Origin: Pleurodeles waltl
Lineage: Eukaryota; Chordata; Amphibia; Caudata; Salamandridae
Assembly (NCBI RefSeq): GCF_031143425.1
Contig: NC_090447.1
Span: 23,037,426-23,101,425, forward strand
Length of the DNA stretch: 64,000 bases
Reading direction: 5' to 3'
Under the pieces are notes generated by a model that made no database searches, was not told the DNA's origin, and saw only the letters and a program-made list of their open reading frames with translations. The position numbers and the translations under genes are program-made. Positions 10,942 through 20,842 of this stretch are shown here, in pieces (position 1 is the first letter of the stretch; the number at the start of each line of letters is the position of its first letter).

Positions 10942-11994
10942 TTAGGCCTGCGCCCTTGTCAAACCAAAAATATGCCCAGGAATGCCCAGCATTGCTGCAT
11001 GAGCCTCCAACTCCACAGCCCACAGTAACCCCCCCCCCCAGTTGAGATTCACAACAGCTATGGTGTGGCTAAGAGTGTTGTTATGAGCATCTGTCACTTG
11101 GTACTGGTGACCAAGTAGGTGTTGTTCAGGGTGTACCAGTTTCTCTATCACCATGGTAACACTGGCACCTGTGTCCCTGTAGGCCTGAACCTCAACACCA
11201 TTGATTAGGGGAAGTTGCTTGTACTTATCCATATTAAGGGGACAAGCAACCAAGGTGGCCAAGTCAATGGCACCTTCAGAGACTAACACTGCCTCTGTGG
11301 TCTTCCTAACAAGACCAGCCCCAACTAAATTACCAAAAGTGAGCCCAGCTACTCCCTTGGATTGACTATTAGTAGGTTTGCTCCCACCACCACTGCTATT
11401 ACTAGGGGCACTATAGGTTGCAGTAGGGGTTGTGGCAGTGGGAGGTTTGGTGTTTTTCTTGTTTTTCTTTGGACAACTGGCATCAGTTGTCCAATGGCCT
11501 TTTACTTTACATAAATAACACCAAGGCTTTTTTACTTGATTAGAAGAGGATTTGGACCCACCACCCCCACCAGAGTGGTTTTGTGGGCCTGATGAAGACT
11601 CATTTTTAGATTTGTCCCCACCCTTGTCAGAAGACTTACCATCCTTCTTCTTGCCATCATTGTCAACCCCTGTATGAACTTTTCTGTTCACTCTTGTTCT
11701 GACCCATTTGTCTGCCTTCTTTCCCAATTCTTGGGGAGAGGTCAGATCTGAGTCCACTAGATATTGGTGTAACAAGTCAGACACACAGTTGTTCAGATTA
11801 TGCTCTCTCAGAATAAAATTATACAGTCTTTCATAGTCAGAAACTTTACTGCCATGTAACCACCCCTCCAAGGCCTTCACTGAACAGTCAGCAAAGTCTA
11901 TCCAGTCTTGTGAGGACTCTTTTCTAGTGTGTCTGAACTTAATCCTGTATTGTTCAGTGGTTAAGCCAAATCCATCCAAGAGTGCATCCTTCAA
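10942..11994 (-). CDS. gag: Gag C-terminal part with zinc knuckle and aspartic protease
   Basis: This frame of 350 codons continues the gag frame to its right past one stop codon (12103-12105). Residues 1-105 look like the C-terminal half of a SCAN-like capsid (SSQDWIDFADCSVKALEGWL, then a conserved LREHNLNNC). This fold is known from Gmr1-type Gypsy capsids. A low-complexity Ser/Gly/Lys stretch follows. Next comes a CCHC knuckle (C159, C162, H167, C174; spacing CX2CX4HX6C, two residues longer than usual) and the protease active site YRDTGAS (Asp about 274). The frame ends in TAA at 10942, and the same frame stays open for about 50 more codons of acidic linker. That stop could be a readthrough site or a mutation. 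Confidence 0.82.
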   Translation of the reverse strand: MKDALLDGFGLTTEQYRIKFRHTRKESSQDWIDFADCSVKALEGWLHGSKVSDYERLYNFILREHNLNNCVSDLLHQYLVDSDLTSPQELGKKADKWVRTRVNRKVHTGVDNDGKKKDGKSSDKGGDKSKNESSSGPQNHSGGGGGSKSSSNQVKKPWCYLCKVKGHWTTDASCPKKNKKNTKPPTATTPTATYSAPSNSSGGGSKPTNSQSKGVAGLTFGNLVGAGLVRKTTEAVLVSEGAIDLATLVACPLNMDKYKQLPLINGVEVQAYRDTGASVTMVIEKLVHPEQHLLGHQYQVTDAHNNTLSHTIAVVNLNWGGGLLWAVELEAHAAMLGIPGHIFGLTRAQA

Positions 11995-12102
11995 AACTGC
12001 AAAATTATTTGCATCACTTTCTCTAACAGTAAGGAGCCTATCCCTACCATTTCCATTGAAAGATAGCCATAGGATAGCAGCCCACTGCCTTTGAGGGACC
12101 CC

Positions 12103-12810
12103 TTATACCACACAGGCCCTCTCAAGTGCAGCAAAGCACTTGTTAATGTAATCCCCCTCTTTGTAAGGGGGAACTATCTTGTGCAGATTCCTGGAATCAT
12201 GCTCTCTCACAGGATTGCTATCAGGAATACTGCTGCTGCCACCATGGGGTCCTAACCCCAACCTCTGTCTCTCCTTCTCCAGGTCTAGGGATTCCCTGTC
12301 TAGAGCCAGCTGTTGCTGTTTAAGCTTCAGTCTGGTCTCTTCCACTCTCAACTTTTTGAGTTCCCTTTCTAACATGTTGTCTTCAGGGTGGGTGGGTCGG
12401 GAATGCTTGGACACTGAGGATATGTTGGAATTAACAGAGGGAGACCTGTCCCTAACAGCTTGCACTCTAACAACCTGGCCTCCAGGAACAAAAGCATCCC
12501 TACTATGATGAGAGCTTCTATTACTACCAGCATTGCTAGGTGGTCTGCTAAGGGGCAGATTTGGAAGAGAACCCGGTCCACCTTCCTCAAGGGGCTCCCC
12601 TGAGTCAGAGTGTGAGCTATCTACTAACTTCTCAGATGAAGTGCCACCTAGGGACTTATCATTCTCAATGAGCATGTTAAAAAGAAATTCTATAGAAGGG
12701 TTCTTTCCTACCACTAAACCTCTATCAATGCAGAGACTCCTTAGGCTCTTAAAGTTAAGATTGTCATAGGTTGTATCGACCATTTTAAGAGAAGTTCCTA
12801 CATCAGACAT
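12103..12810 (-). CDS. gag: Gag N-terminal part (matrix-like) of element A
   Basis: This is a 235-codon frame starting at ATG 12810, about 280 bp downstream of the primer-binding site. Residues 20-52 resemble a SAP-like helix pair (LRSLCIDRGLVVGKNPS). There is a Ser-rich middle, then a charged coiled coil at about 145-190 (LKKLRVEETRLKLKQQQ), and the motif KIVPPYKEGD that opens the capsid. The stop TAA at 12103 falls inside the capsid, and the frame continues unbroken into the 10942-11994 segment. A single nonsense codon therefore splits one gag reading frame of about 620 codons. The product would form the particle shell. Confidence 0.8.
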   Translation of the reverse strand: MSDVGTSLKMVDTTYDNLNFKSLRSLCIDRGLVVGKNPSIEFLFNMLIENDKSLGGTSSEKLVDSSHSDSGEPLEEGGPGSLPNLPLSRPPSNAGSNRSSHHSRDAFVPGGQVVRVQAVRDRSPSVNSNISSVSKHSRPTHPEDNMLERELKKLRVEETRLKLKQQQLALDRESLDLEKERQRLGLGPHGGSSSIPDSNPVREHDSRNLHKIVPPYKEGDYINKCFAALERACVV

Positions 12811-13069
12811 GATAGAAGAAGGTTTAGAGACAGTGAGAAGAGAGAAAAAGTTTCAGGACTTTTTAAAGAACAGGAAAAAAAAAAACTTTTTGAAACTTTT
12901 TGAAACTTTTAGAAAGTTTAGGAGTACTTTTCAGCACTTAGCAGAAAGTGGAAAGTGTAAGAGAAGAAAAGCAAAACTTTTTGGTTAGAAGTACATACAC
13001 TGAACTTGTTTTGTATATTTTTCTCTTATGAAAAGTACAAAATGACAAAGTGGTAAGTAGTTACAAGTG

Positions 13070-13093
13070 CTTATCCCACCGCTGCACAACCAA
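13070..13093 (-). promoter_or_regulatory. Candidate primer-binding site of element A
   Basis: On the minus strand, TGGTTGTGCAGCGGTGGGAT begins one base after the 5' LTR ends in CCTACA. It starts with TGG, as expected for pairing with the CCA end of a tRNA. I cannot name the tRNA. Confidence 0.5.
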
Positions 13094-15037
13094 TGTAGGA
13101 GGCTGGCCTGGCTTGTAGTGGGTACCAGAGGTAATTACACCTTGTGCCAGGTCCAGTTATCCCTTATTAGTGTAGAAGAGGTGTTTCTAGCAGCTTAGGC
13201 TGATAGAAGGTAGCTATAGCAGAGCAGCTTAGGCTGAACTAGGAGACATGCAAAGCTCCTACTATACCACTGGTGTCATATGCACAACATCATAAGAAAA
13301 CACAATACACAGATATACTAAAAATAAAGGTACTTTATTTTTATGACAATATGCCAAAAGTATCTCAATGAGTACCCTCAGTATGAGGATGCCAAATATA
13401 CACAAGATATATGTACACAATACCAAAAATATGCAGTAATAGCAAAAGGAAGTAATGCAAGCAGTGTAAAGTTACAATAGATTGCAATAGGAGCACATAG
13501 GTATAGGGGCAACACAAACCATATACTCCAAAAGTGGAATGCGAACCACGAATGGACCCCAAACCTATGTGAGCTTCTAGAGGGTCGCTGGGACCGTAGG
13601 AAAACAGAAATGGTTAGAAAAATAGCCCACCCCAAGACCCTGTAAGGTAGGTGTAAAGTGCACCTACAACCCCCAGAGAGCACAGAAGTCGTGATAGGGG
13701 GATTCTGCAAGGAAAACCAACACCAGCAATGCAACAACAGTGGATTTCCGGACCTGAGTACCTGTAAGACAAGGGGACCAAGTCCAAGAGTCGCGACAGT
13801 GTCGAGAGTGGGCAGGAGCCCAGGAAATGCCAGCTGAGGGTGCAAGGAAGCTGCCACCGGATGGAAGAAGCTTGGTGTTTTGCAAGAATGAAGAGGACTA
13901 GGAATTTCCCCTTTGGAGGATGGATGTCCCACGTCGTGAAGAAAGACCGCAAACAAGCCTTGCTAGCTGCAAGGGTCGCGGTTAGGGTTTTTGGATGCTG
14001 CTGTGGCCCAGGAGGGACCAGGAGGTCTCCACTTGGATGAGGAGACAGAGGGACGCCCAGCAAGTCAGAGAGCCCTCACAGAAGCAGGCAGCACCCGCAG
14101 AAGTACTGGAACAGACACTTAGAAGAGGAGTGAACCGGAGTCCACGCAAAGCCAGAAAAGGGAGTCGGAGGACAACTCATAAGGTTGTGCACTGCAGGTT
14201 AGAGTGTCGGGGACCCAGTCTTGGCTGTGCACAAAGGAAATCCTGAAAGAGCGCACAGGAGCCGGAGTAGCTGCAAATCACGTGGTACCCAGCAATGCAG
14301 TCTAGCGTGGGGAGGCAAGGACTTACCTCCACCAAACTTGGACTGAAGAGTCACTGGACTGTGGGAGTCACTTGGACAGAGTTGCTGAGTTCCAGGGACC
14401 ACGCTCGTCGTGCTGAGAGGGGACCCAGAGGACCGGTGATGCAGTCTTTTGTTGCCTGCGGTTGCAGGGGGAAGATTCCGTCGACCCACTGGAGATTTCT
14501 TCAGAGCTCCTGGTGCAAGAAGGAGGCAGGCTACCCCCAGAACATGCACCACGAGGAAACAGTCGAGAAAGCCGGCAGGATGAAGCGATACAAGGTTGCA
14601 GTAGTCGTCTTTGCTACTTTGTTGTGGTTTTGCAGGCGTCCTGAGCAGTCAGCGGTCGATCCTTTGGCAGAAGGTGAAGAGGGAGATGCAGAGGAACTCT
14701 GGTGAGCTCGTGCATTCGGTATCTGAAGAATTCCCCAAAGCAGAGACCCTAAATAGCCAGAAAAGGAGGTTTGGCTACCTAGGAATGAGGATAGGCTAGT
14801 AAGAAAGGTAAGAGCCTATCAGAAGGAGTCTCTGGACCCCAGGAGGGCAGAAACCTGTCTGAGGGGTTGGCAGCAGCAGCAGCTGCTGCGGAGACCCCGG
14901 AAAGGCAGTTTGGCAGTACCCGGGTTCTGTGCTAGAGACCCGGGGGATCATGGAATTGTCTCCCCAATGCCAGAATCTTAGACATGTTACATGGCCATGT
15001 TCGGAGTTACCATTGTGACGCTATACATAGGTAGTGA
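13094..15037 (-). mobile_element. 5' LTR of element A, truncated
   Basis: It aligns with 5354-7720 of the 3' LTR but stops near 15037, so the outer end of the LTR, where the promoter should lie, is missing. Internal deletions relative to the 3' LTR include about 368 bp (matching 7125-7492) and one arm of the 7608-7664 hairpin. Without its outer end this LTR is unlikely to drive transcription. Confidence 0.83.
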
Positions 15038-15660
15038 TCTGGTAGTGAACTTCTGGTTGCGGAGATATTAGCCAGTCAGTGAAGTGACCCTCACTGGCTT
15101 GTTTGGTTCTTGCTTGGTTTTTGAGTGTTGCCTCCTGTCAGCATCAGAGCAGTGCGCGCTCTACGGGTGACTAAAATGCAAATACCTAGCAATTTCAAGC
15201 TAACATAATTTATGCATTGTGCTGAAATGATGTTGTTTAACCTTTTGCATTGCAGAGTTTAATCTTGAAGACTTATGTTCAGCATGCATATAAATACTGT
15301 TCACATGTGATGTACTGCTGCATTCTTTCAGACTGTGTCAGGGTGTGGTCCCCTTCCAGAGCCTTCTAGAAGTTTTCCCTGCAGTATGCCTGGGTGTGGT
15401 TTGTGGGCTGGGCCAAGACTCTATATAAGGGAGCCAGCCCAGCTCCATGTGCTCACTATTCAGAGGTCCCGGTGCAGAGCAGCAGCAACTTCCTGTTCCG
15501 GCGGCCTACTTTGATCCTCCAGGCCTCGCCCTTTTTTCACTTTATTTGGTGATCCTAGATCAGGGCGGTTAGACGGAGGTCGGGCTGGGCCCCCGACTCC
15601 GTTATCAAAGACGCTCGAGTTCTTGTGCCTAATCTTTGCATGATAAGCGATTTGATTCTT
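15038..15660 (+). promoter_or_regulatory. TATA-containing promoter, probable LTR fragment
   Basis: A TATATAA box lies at 15422-15428. It is preceded by TGTCAGGGTGTGG (near 15336) and followed by a GC-rich leader beginning about 30 bp downstream. The layout fits a retroelement LTR promoter, but no matching second LTR or internal genes are seen. A host promoter is not excluded. The 90-bp tandem array follows directly. Confidence 0.45.
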
Positions 15661-16460
15661 GTGTGTGTGAATGTGCGCTTGGTCGTTTCATGGCATTTAC
15701 ATGTGGATACTCGAATCGGCAAGATGCAAAATTCTTTCCTCGTGCTTAATTAATGTTATTCATTGTGCGCTACCATTCCTTGGCAGTTACATGGTGGCAT
15801 TCGAATCGGCCAGACACGCGATTCTTTCCTCGTGCTTAATTCATGTTATTCATTGTGCGCTACCATTCCTTGGCAGTTACATGGTGACATTCGAAACAGC
15901 TAGATGCGCGATTTGTTTTCTCGTACTTTAACCCTTGATATTCATTGTGCGCTATCATTCCTAGGCAGTTACATGGTGGCATTCGAATCGGCAAGACTCG
16001 CAATTCTTTTCTCGTGCTTAATTCATGTTATTCATTGTGCGCTATTGTTCCTTGGCAGTTACATGGTGGCCTTCGAATCGGCAAGAGACGCAATTCGTTT
16101 TCTTGTACTTTAACCCTTGATATTCAGTGTGCGCTACCATTCCTTGGCAGTTACTTGGTGGCCTTCGAATCGGCAAGGCGCGCAATTCGTTTTCTTGTGC
16201 TTTAACCCTTGATATTAATTATGCGCTACCATTCCTACGCATTCGTTTGGTGACCTTCGAATCGGCAAGCCGCGCAATTCTTTTCCTGCGTTCAGAAATC
16301 ACGGTGTTCATTATGCACTACCCTTTTAAGGCATTTACTTGATGGTTTTCGAGTTGGCAAGCTGCGTGATTTATTTTCCGAGTTTAATTTTGTGTTATTC
16401 ATGGTGCACAAATCATTCAATGGTATTTTCTACCTATGTGAAAATCTGCAATGTGCGCAA
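15661..16460 (+). repeat. 90-92-bp tandem array downstream of the TATA box
   Basis: The marker TCGAATCGGC or its variants recurs at 15711, 15801, 15891, 15983, 16073, 16165, 16257 and 16349, giving units of 90 or 92 bp. Two unit types are visible, one with TAATTCATGTTATTCATTG and one with AACCCTTGATATTCATTG. Similarity decays toward the right end. Because 90 is a multiple of three, some units read as a 30-residue repeat, but the 92-bp units break that frame. Confidence 0.88.
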
Positions 16461-16732
16461 TTCATGTTCTGGCAATTTGAGGGAACAAAACTCCAGAGTT
16501 CAAGATGTAATGTTGTGGGTTCCTAATATGTTTTCTCAAAGCCTGATTCATATGATGGTTTAGAAATCATTCAGATTGTTTCCTGAACCTCAGGCAAAGG
16601 ATGGTACTTGAATTTGAAAGTTGTATTTAACTTTTCTTGATTCCCTCACAGGTATCCAGTCATCTTGAAGCCTAGTAATTTTAAGTCTATGCTTAGGTTG
16701 TCCATGTTTTCAGAATGACAATGTCTAGAGTC
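16461..16732. other. Unassigned sequence left of the Harbinger insertion
   Basis: Nothing recognisable. It is continuous with 28922 onward across the Harbinger insertion. Confidence 0.5.
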
Positions 16733-16735
16733 ATA

Positions 16736-17030
16736 GGTGGTCATTCTGACCTCGGCGGTAAAAGGCGCTTACCGCCGGTCAGAAGACCGCCATAATCCCG
16801 CTGCGGTCGCGGTTAACCGCCACGGTCATTCTGACCCGCAACAGCCAAACCGCCAAAAACCCGACATCCACAAAAGGCCGCCAGACCAGCGGTCGGCGGA
16901 AAAGTGGAGATGACCAAACCTCCACCGTCACGCCAACAGAAATACGCCCATACCATTCTGACCCACGAATCCACGCGGCGGTCTTTCAACCGCGGTATTC
17001 CATTGGCGGTACACACCGCCGCGGTCAGAA
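16736..17030 (+). promoter_or_regulatory. Left terminal region with GGCGGT/ACCGCC cluster
   Basis: The terminal inverted repeat is followed by about eight ACCGCC or GGCGGT hexamers within 290 bp, on both strands. This is the candidate binding region for the element's Myb or HARBI1 proteins and probably includes the MybA promoter. It shares blocks with the left end of the MITE at 40278. Confidence 0.6.
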
Positions 17031-17304
17031 TACCCACAAACGAACAACACACAGCAACATTGGATAATTTGAAATACACACACCTGATACACATACACAC
17101 ACCACTCCCACACACACAATACAATATAAAACACGCACCCACATCTCCCACAAACCCCTACGACCAAAATATTGATACTAAGACACACAGAGACACCACT
17201 GCATAGACTAGCGTACACCATCACACAGAGGCACATCACAACATCACCCACACAACCTCCAAGCACTAAACAACACACACCCCACCCAACATACACACCC
17301 CTCC

Positions 17305-18383
17305 ATGGCACCACAAAGACACCCCCGCTTCTCTGACGATGAACTCAGGGTCATGGTGGAGGAAATCGTTCGTGTGGAGCCACAGCTGTTCGGCACACAG
17401 GTCCAGCACACCAGCATTGCCCGGAAGATGGAGCTATGGCAAAGGATAGTCGACAGGGTCAACGCTGTGGGACAGCACCCCAGAAATAGGGACGACATCA
17501 GGAAGCGATGGAACGACCTACGGGGGAAGGTGTGTTCCATGGTATCCAGGCATAACATCGCCGTGAACAAGACTGGCGGCGGACCCCCACCTCAACCCCC
17601 AGAATTTACAGCATGGGAGGAACAAGTCTTGCACATCCTGCATCCTGACGGCCTCGCAGGAGTCGGTGGAGGAATGGACTCTGGTAAGTTGAATCTTCAA
17701 TACTTCTTCCCCCCCACCCCACCTGCATGCCAACTCATACCCCCACCCTCACCTCCATCCTCACCCCCACCCCCATCACACCTATTCCCTGCAAATGTCT
17801 CACCATCACAACCCACCCATCCCAACACCTAGCCCTGCCTGCGTCCACTAAGCATGGACACCCATCACCAAAGCATGCCCAATGCATATACACATCTCCC
17901 CCACAAGCCACCCTCACTAAAGCCCCCACACAGGAATGCCAGCACTGGGGTACACGGGAACCCACACATTCACCCATATGGCACACACTGAAACAATAAC
18001 CATACCTCTATACCCCTGCAGGACCCGAACGCCACCACACCGCCACGGAGGGTCCAGAAATCTCCACACCCCCCCCCAAGAGGCCATCAGCGATGACAGC
18101 AGCTCTGTCGACCTGGAGCCTGATGACCAGCCCGGACCATCGGGGACCTCGGGACAGTCGGTTCCCCTCAGACAGCAAGAGGGCCCTGAGATCACGCAAG
18201 AAGACAGAGTAGTATGTCAAGACCCCCGCCAGCAAAGGATACCACCTGATGTCATCCCACTGTCCCACATCGTCACCCTGTCCATCCTTAAACTGCCCCT
18301 GCTCCATCTCTCCACAGGCCTACGGACAATACACCTGTGTGACTGTAACTCTGGACTCTGCCATGGACATTCCTTCACCATAG
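17305..18383 (+). CDS. MybA: Myb/SANT-like DNA-binding protein of Harbinger copy 1
   Basis: This is the DNA-binding partner of the transposase; in characterised Harbinger elements such a protein binds the ends and brings the nuclease into the nucleus. Exon 1 is 17305-17683, ending CTCTG before donor GTAAGT. Its first 85 residues form a trihelix SANT-like domain (FSDDELRVMVEEIVRVEP, then RDDIRKRWNDLRGKV). Exon 2 starts at 18022 after CCCCTGCAG, in matching phase. An acidic Ser/Asp tail (ISDDSSSVDLEPDDQPG) is visible but in the wrong frame, shifted at a run of nine C near 18066, so the gene is broken. The coiled-coil tail seen in copy 2 is missing. A polyadenylation signal follows at 18426. Confidence 0.78.
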
Positions 18384-18425
18384 CCCCCACCCAATTGAAA
18401 CCACCCATCCCATTCTGAGCACTTC

Positions 18426-18431
18426 AATAAA
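18426..18431 (+). terminator. AATAAA polyadenylation signal after MybA
   Basis: AATAAA lies 43 bp past the last MybA stop. The next 290 bp separate it from the convergent 3' end of HARBI1. Confidence 0.55.
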
Positions 18432-18721
18432 CACAATTATTGCACAAAACGATCAGGAGTCTGGCTGTGATTTCTAAATTATGTATTAGACATGACAGTG
18501 CAAAAATGTTCATGTGCATAGTGATGCCAACAAACCGCTGCCACACAGCTGTAGTCCATGCGGAATCGAAGCACAGGACACGCAGTGGGAGCCACAGATC
18601 TGAAATTGGAAGGGAAAAGCCACAACTCAGTCAACATACACTGAGGAAAATAGACAGGCAGTAGAGAGGCAGGAGAGTAGAAGAAATTGTAAAAAAAACG
18701 TTTTGAATTTTTACCTGTGTC

Positions 18722-19757
18722 TTATTGGAAATACTGTGCAATTACTCTGTCCCTGTTGTCTGTTTCATCCCCGTTGTCTTCCTCCTCTTCACTCTCCACA
18801 GGTTCCACCGCTGCCACAACTCCACCATCTGGACCATCCTCCTGCAGGAAAGGCACCTGGCGTCGCAAAGCCAGGTTGTGAAGCATACTGCAGGCCACGA
18901 TGATATGACACACCTTCTTTGGTGAGTACATTAGGGATCCACCTGTCATATGCAGGCACCTAAACCTGGCCTTTAGGAGGCCAAAGGTGCGTTCGATCAC
19001 CCTCCTAGTCCGCCCATGGGCCTCATTGTACCGTTCCTCTGCCCTGGTCCTGGGATTCCTTACTGGGGTCAGTAGCCACGACAGGTTGGGGTAACCAGAG
19101 TCCCCCAATAGCCATACACGGTGTCTCTCTAGCTGTTCCATCACGTAAGGGATGCTGCTATTCCTTAGGATGTAGGCGTCATGCACTGACCCAGGGAACT
19201 TGGCATTTACATGCAAGATGTACTGGTCAGCCAAACACACCACCTGGATGTTCATAGAATGGTAACTTTTTCTGTTCCTGTACACCTGTTCACTTTCTCT
19301 GGGGGGAACCTAAGCCACATGGGTCCCATCAATGACACCAATGATGTTGGGAATATGTCCAAGGGCATAGAAATCACCCTTCACTGTTGCCAAGTCGCCC
19401 ACCTCAGGGAAAACTATGTAGCTCCTCATGTATTTCATCAGGGCAGACAACACTCTGGATAACACCTTGGAAAATATAGGCTGGGACATCCCTGAAGTAA
19501 TTCCCACTGTTGACTGAAATGAGCCACTTGCCAAGAAATGGAGTACTGACAGGACCTGCACCAGAGGGGGAATCCCTGTGGGTTGGCGGATGGGGGACAT
19601 CAGGTCTGCCTCCAGCTGGGCACACAGTTCATGTATAGTGGCACGGTCAAGCCGGTATGTCAGTATAACGTGGCGTTCTTCCATTGTCGACAGGTCCACC
19701 AGCGGTCTGTACACGGGAGGATTCCTCCTTCTCCTCGCCAAACCCAGCGGACGGTGC
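18722..19757 (-). CDS. HARBI1-like: HARBI1-type DDE transposase, main exon (copy 1)
   Basis: The nuclease that cuts and joins the element ends. The exon begins at 19757 after acceptor TTCCTAG and joins the 83-nt first exon at 28591-28509 in phase, giving 373 codons including the stop; human HARBI1 is of similar size. Catalytic residues are all present: Asp in VIDGTH (codon about 171), Asp in GDSGYP (about 247) and Glu in VIERTFG (about 283), with 35 residues between the last two. A helix-turn-helix-like N-terminal part includes IPPLVQVLSVLHFLASGSF. The C-terminus is acidic and ends AQYFQ. The only lesion I see is one TAG at 19310-19312, four codons past the first catalytic motif. The stop codon TAA at 18722 overlaps an AATAAG. 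Confidence 0.9.
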
Positions 19758-20220
19758 CTAGGAAGGACAACATGGAGCACAGAGTCAAGCAACCCACAGG
19801 TACGTTCTCACAGCTTGCACAGTAAACGATTGTGTATGCAGTGAATGGCTTGTATGAGTGGCTATGCAAGGCCTAGGCCTGTGTGACGCAGTAGAAATTA
19901 AGCCATGTGGGCCCTTGAAATGGCGGCTGCCTGACCTGTGAAGTGTGACAATGGGATGTGAGGTCAATGCGCTGGCGTGGCACACCGCGGCGGTCGGCGG
20001 GCGAAGACCGCGGCGCGAAGCCGCATTGGTTAACATTGAAGCCTATGGGTTTCAGGAGTCAATGGCGAAGGGCGCCGGCGGTGGCGGTACGCACCGCCGC
20101 GGTACGCACCGCCGCGGGCGTGACCGCCATTTTCTATCTGCTTAATCACTCGAGACCTGATCTTCCACAGGAGAGGACCTATACTGCAAGTGCTGCTGTG
20201 ACCTCGGTCTGGAAGGGACA
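19758..20220. promoter_or_regulatory. Intron segment / upstream region of MybB with ACCGCC cluster
   Basis: This 463-bp stretch lies between the acceptor of HARBI1 exon 2 and the MybB start. At 19980-20135 it holds a dense cluster of GGCGGT and ACCGCC on both strands, the same hexamers as at the element ends. It is the likely MybB promoter. The equivalent place in copy 2 (52060-52110) has three such hexamers. Confidence 0.5.
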
Positions 20221-20334
20221 ATGGCTGCTGCGACTGGGGAAAGGGCCCCTGCCTTCACTGGAGAAGAGTTGGAGAAACTTGTGGATGGGGTCCTCCCCCA
20301 GTATGCGCTACTCTACGGTCCTCAAGACCAACAA
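20221..20334 (+). CDS. MybB exon 1 (copy 1)
   Basis: An exon of 114 nt from ATG to AACAA before donor GTGAGT. It encodes the first helix of a second SANT-like protein (FTGEELEKLVDGVLPQY). Copy 2 has the same exon with exactly the same length at 52201-52314. MybB as a whole runs plus-strand inside the HARBI1 intron. Confidence 0.8.
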
Positions 20335-20447
20335 GTGAGTAAATTTCAATATGGATTTGTGGCCACTGGCTGGGTTGAGTGGGATGAATGGACGAAGGTG
20401 CGAAGGCGAACGAATGAGGTATGAATCGCACGAAAGATGAGAGCATG

Positions 20448-20778
20448 GCCCACATGGCAGGGTTGGGGGGCGGGGGGCCACATGGCAGGGCTGGGGGGCG
20501 GGGGGCCACATGGCAGGTTTGGGGGGCGGGGGGCCACATGGCAGGGTTGGGGGGCGGGGGGCCACATGGCAGGGATGGGGGGCGGGGGGCCACCTGGCAG
20601 GGCTGGGGGGCGGGGGCCACATGGCAGGGTTGGGGGGCGGGGGGCCACATGGCAGGGCTGGGGGCCACATGGCAGGTTTGGGGGCGGGGGGCCACATGGC
20701 AGGGTTGGGGGGCGGGTGGCCACATGGCAGGGCTGGGGGGCGGGGGGCCACCTGGCAGGGCTGGGGGGCGGGGGGCTA
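20448..20778. repeat. 28-bp G-rich minisatellite in MybB intron 1
   Basis: About twelve units of CACATGGCAGGGTTGGGGGG plus CGGGGGGC, with GGTT/GGCT and CACAT/CACCT variants. Runs of five to six G recur in every unit, so the plus strand could form G-quadruplexes. Long Pro- or Gly-rich open frames on both strands are artefacts. Confidence 0.92.
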
Positions 20779-20842
20779 CTGCCAACGATAACGCAGACAA
20801 ACTTGAACCTGGTATTTCTCTCTCCCTGTACGTGTCACATAG

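Larger units (their letters stand above)
5354..15037 (-). mobile_element. Minus-strand Gypsy element with giant LTRs (element A)
   Basis: Two direct copies of a long repeat, both starting TGTAGGAGGCTGG (5354 and 13094), flank a 3.83 kb internal region. On the minus strand that region reads primer-binding site, gag, protease, RT, RNase H, polypurine tract. The 3' LTR ends TTTCCTACA at 9263, so the ends form the inverted pair TGTAGG/CCTACA. The 5' LTR lacks about its outer 1.1 kb and carries deletions, so no target duplication can be read. In about 230 aligned bases at the start of the two LTRs I count roughly six substitutions by eye, so the insertion is not recent. No integrase is found in the internal region. 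Confidence 0.88.
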
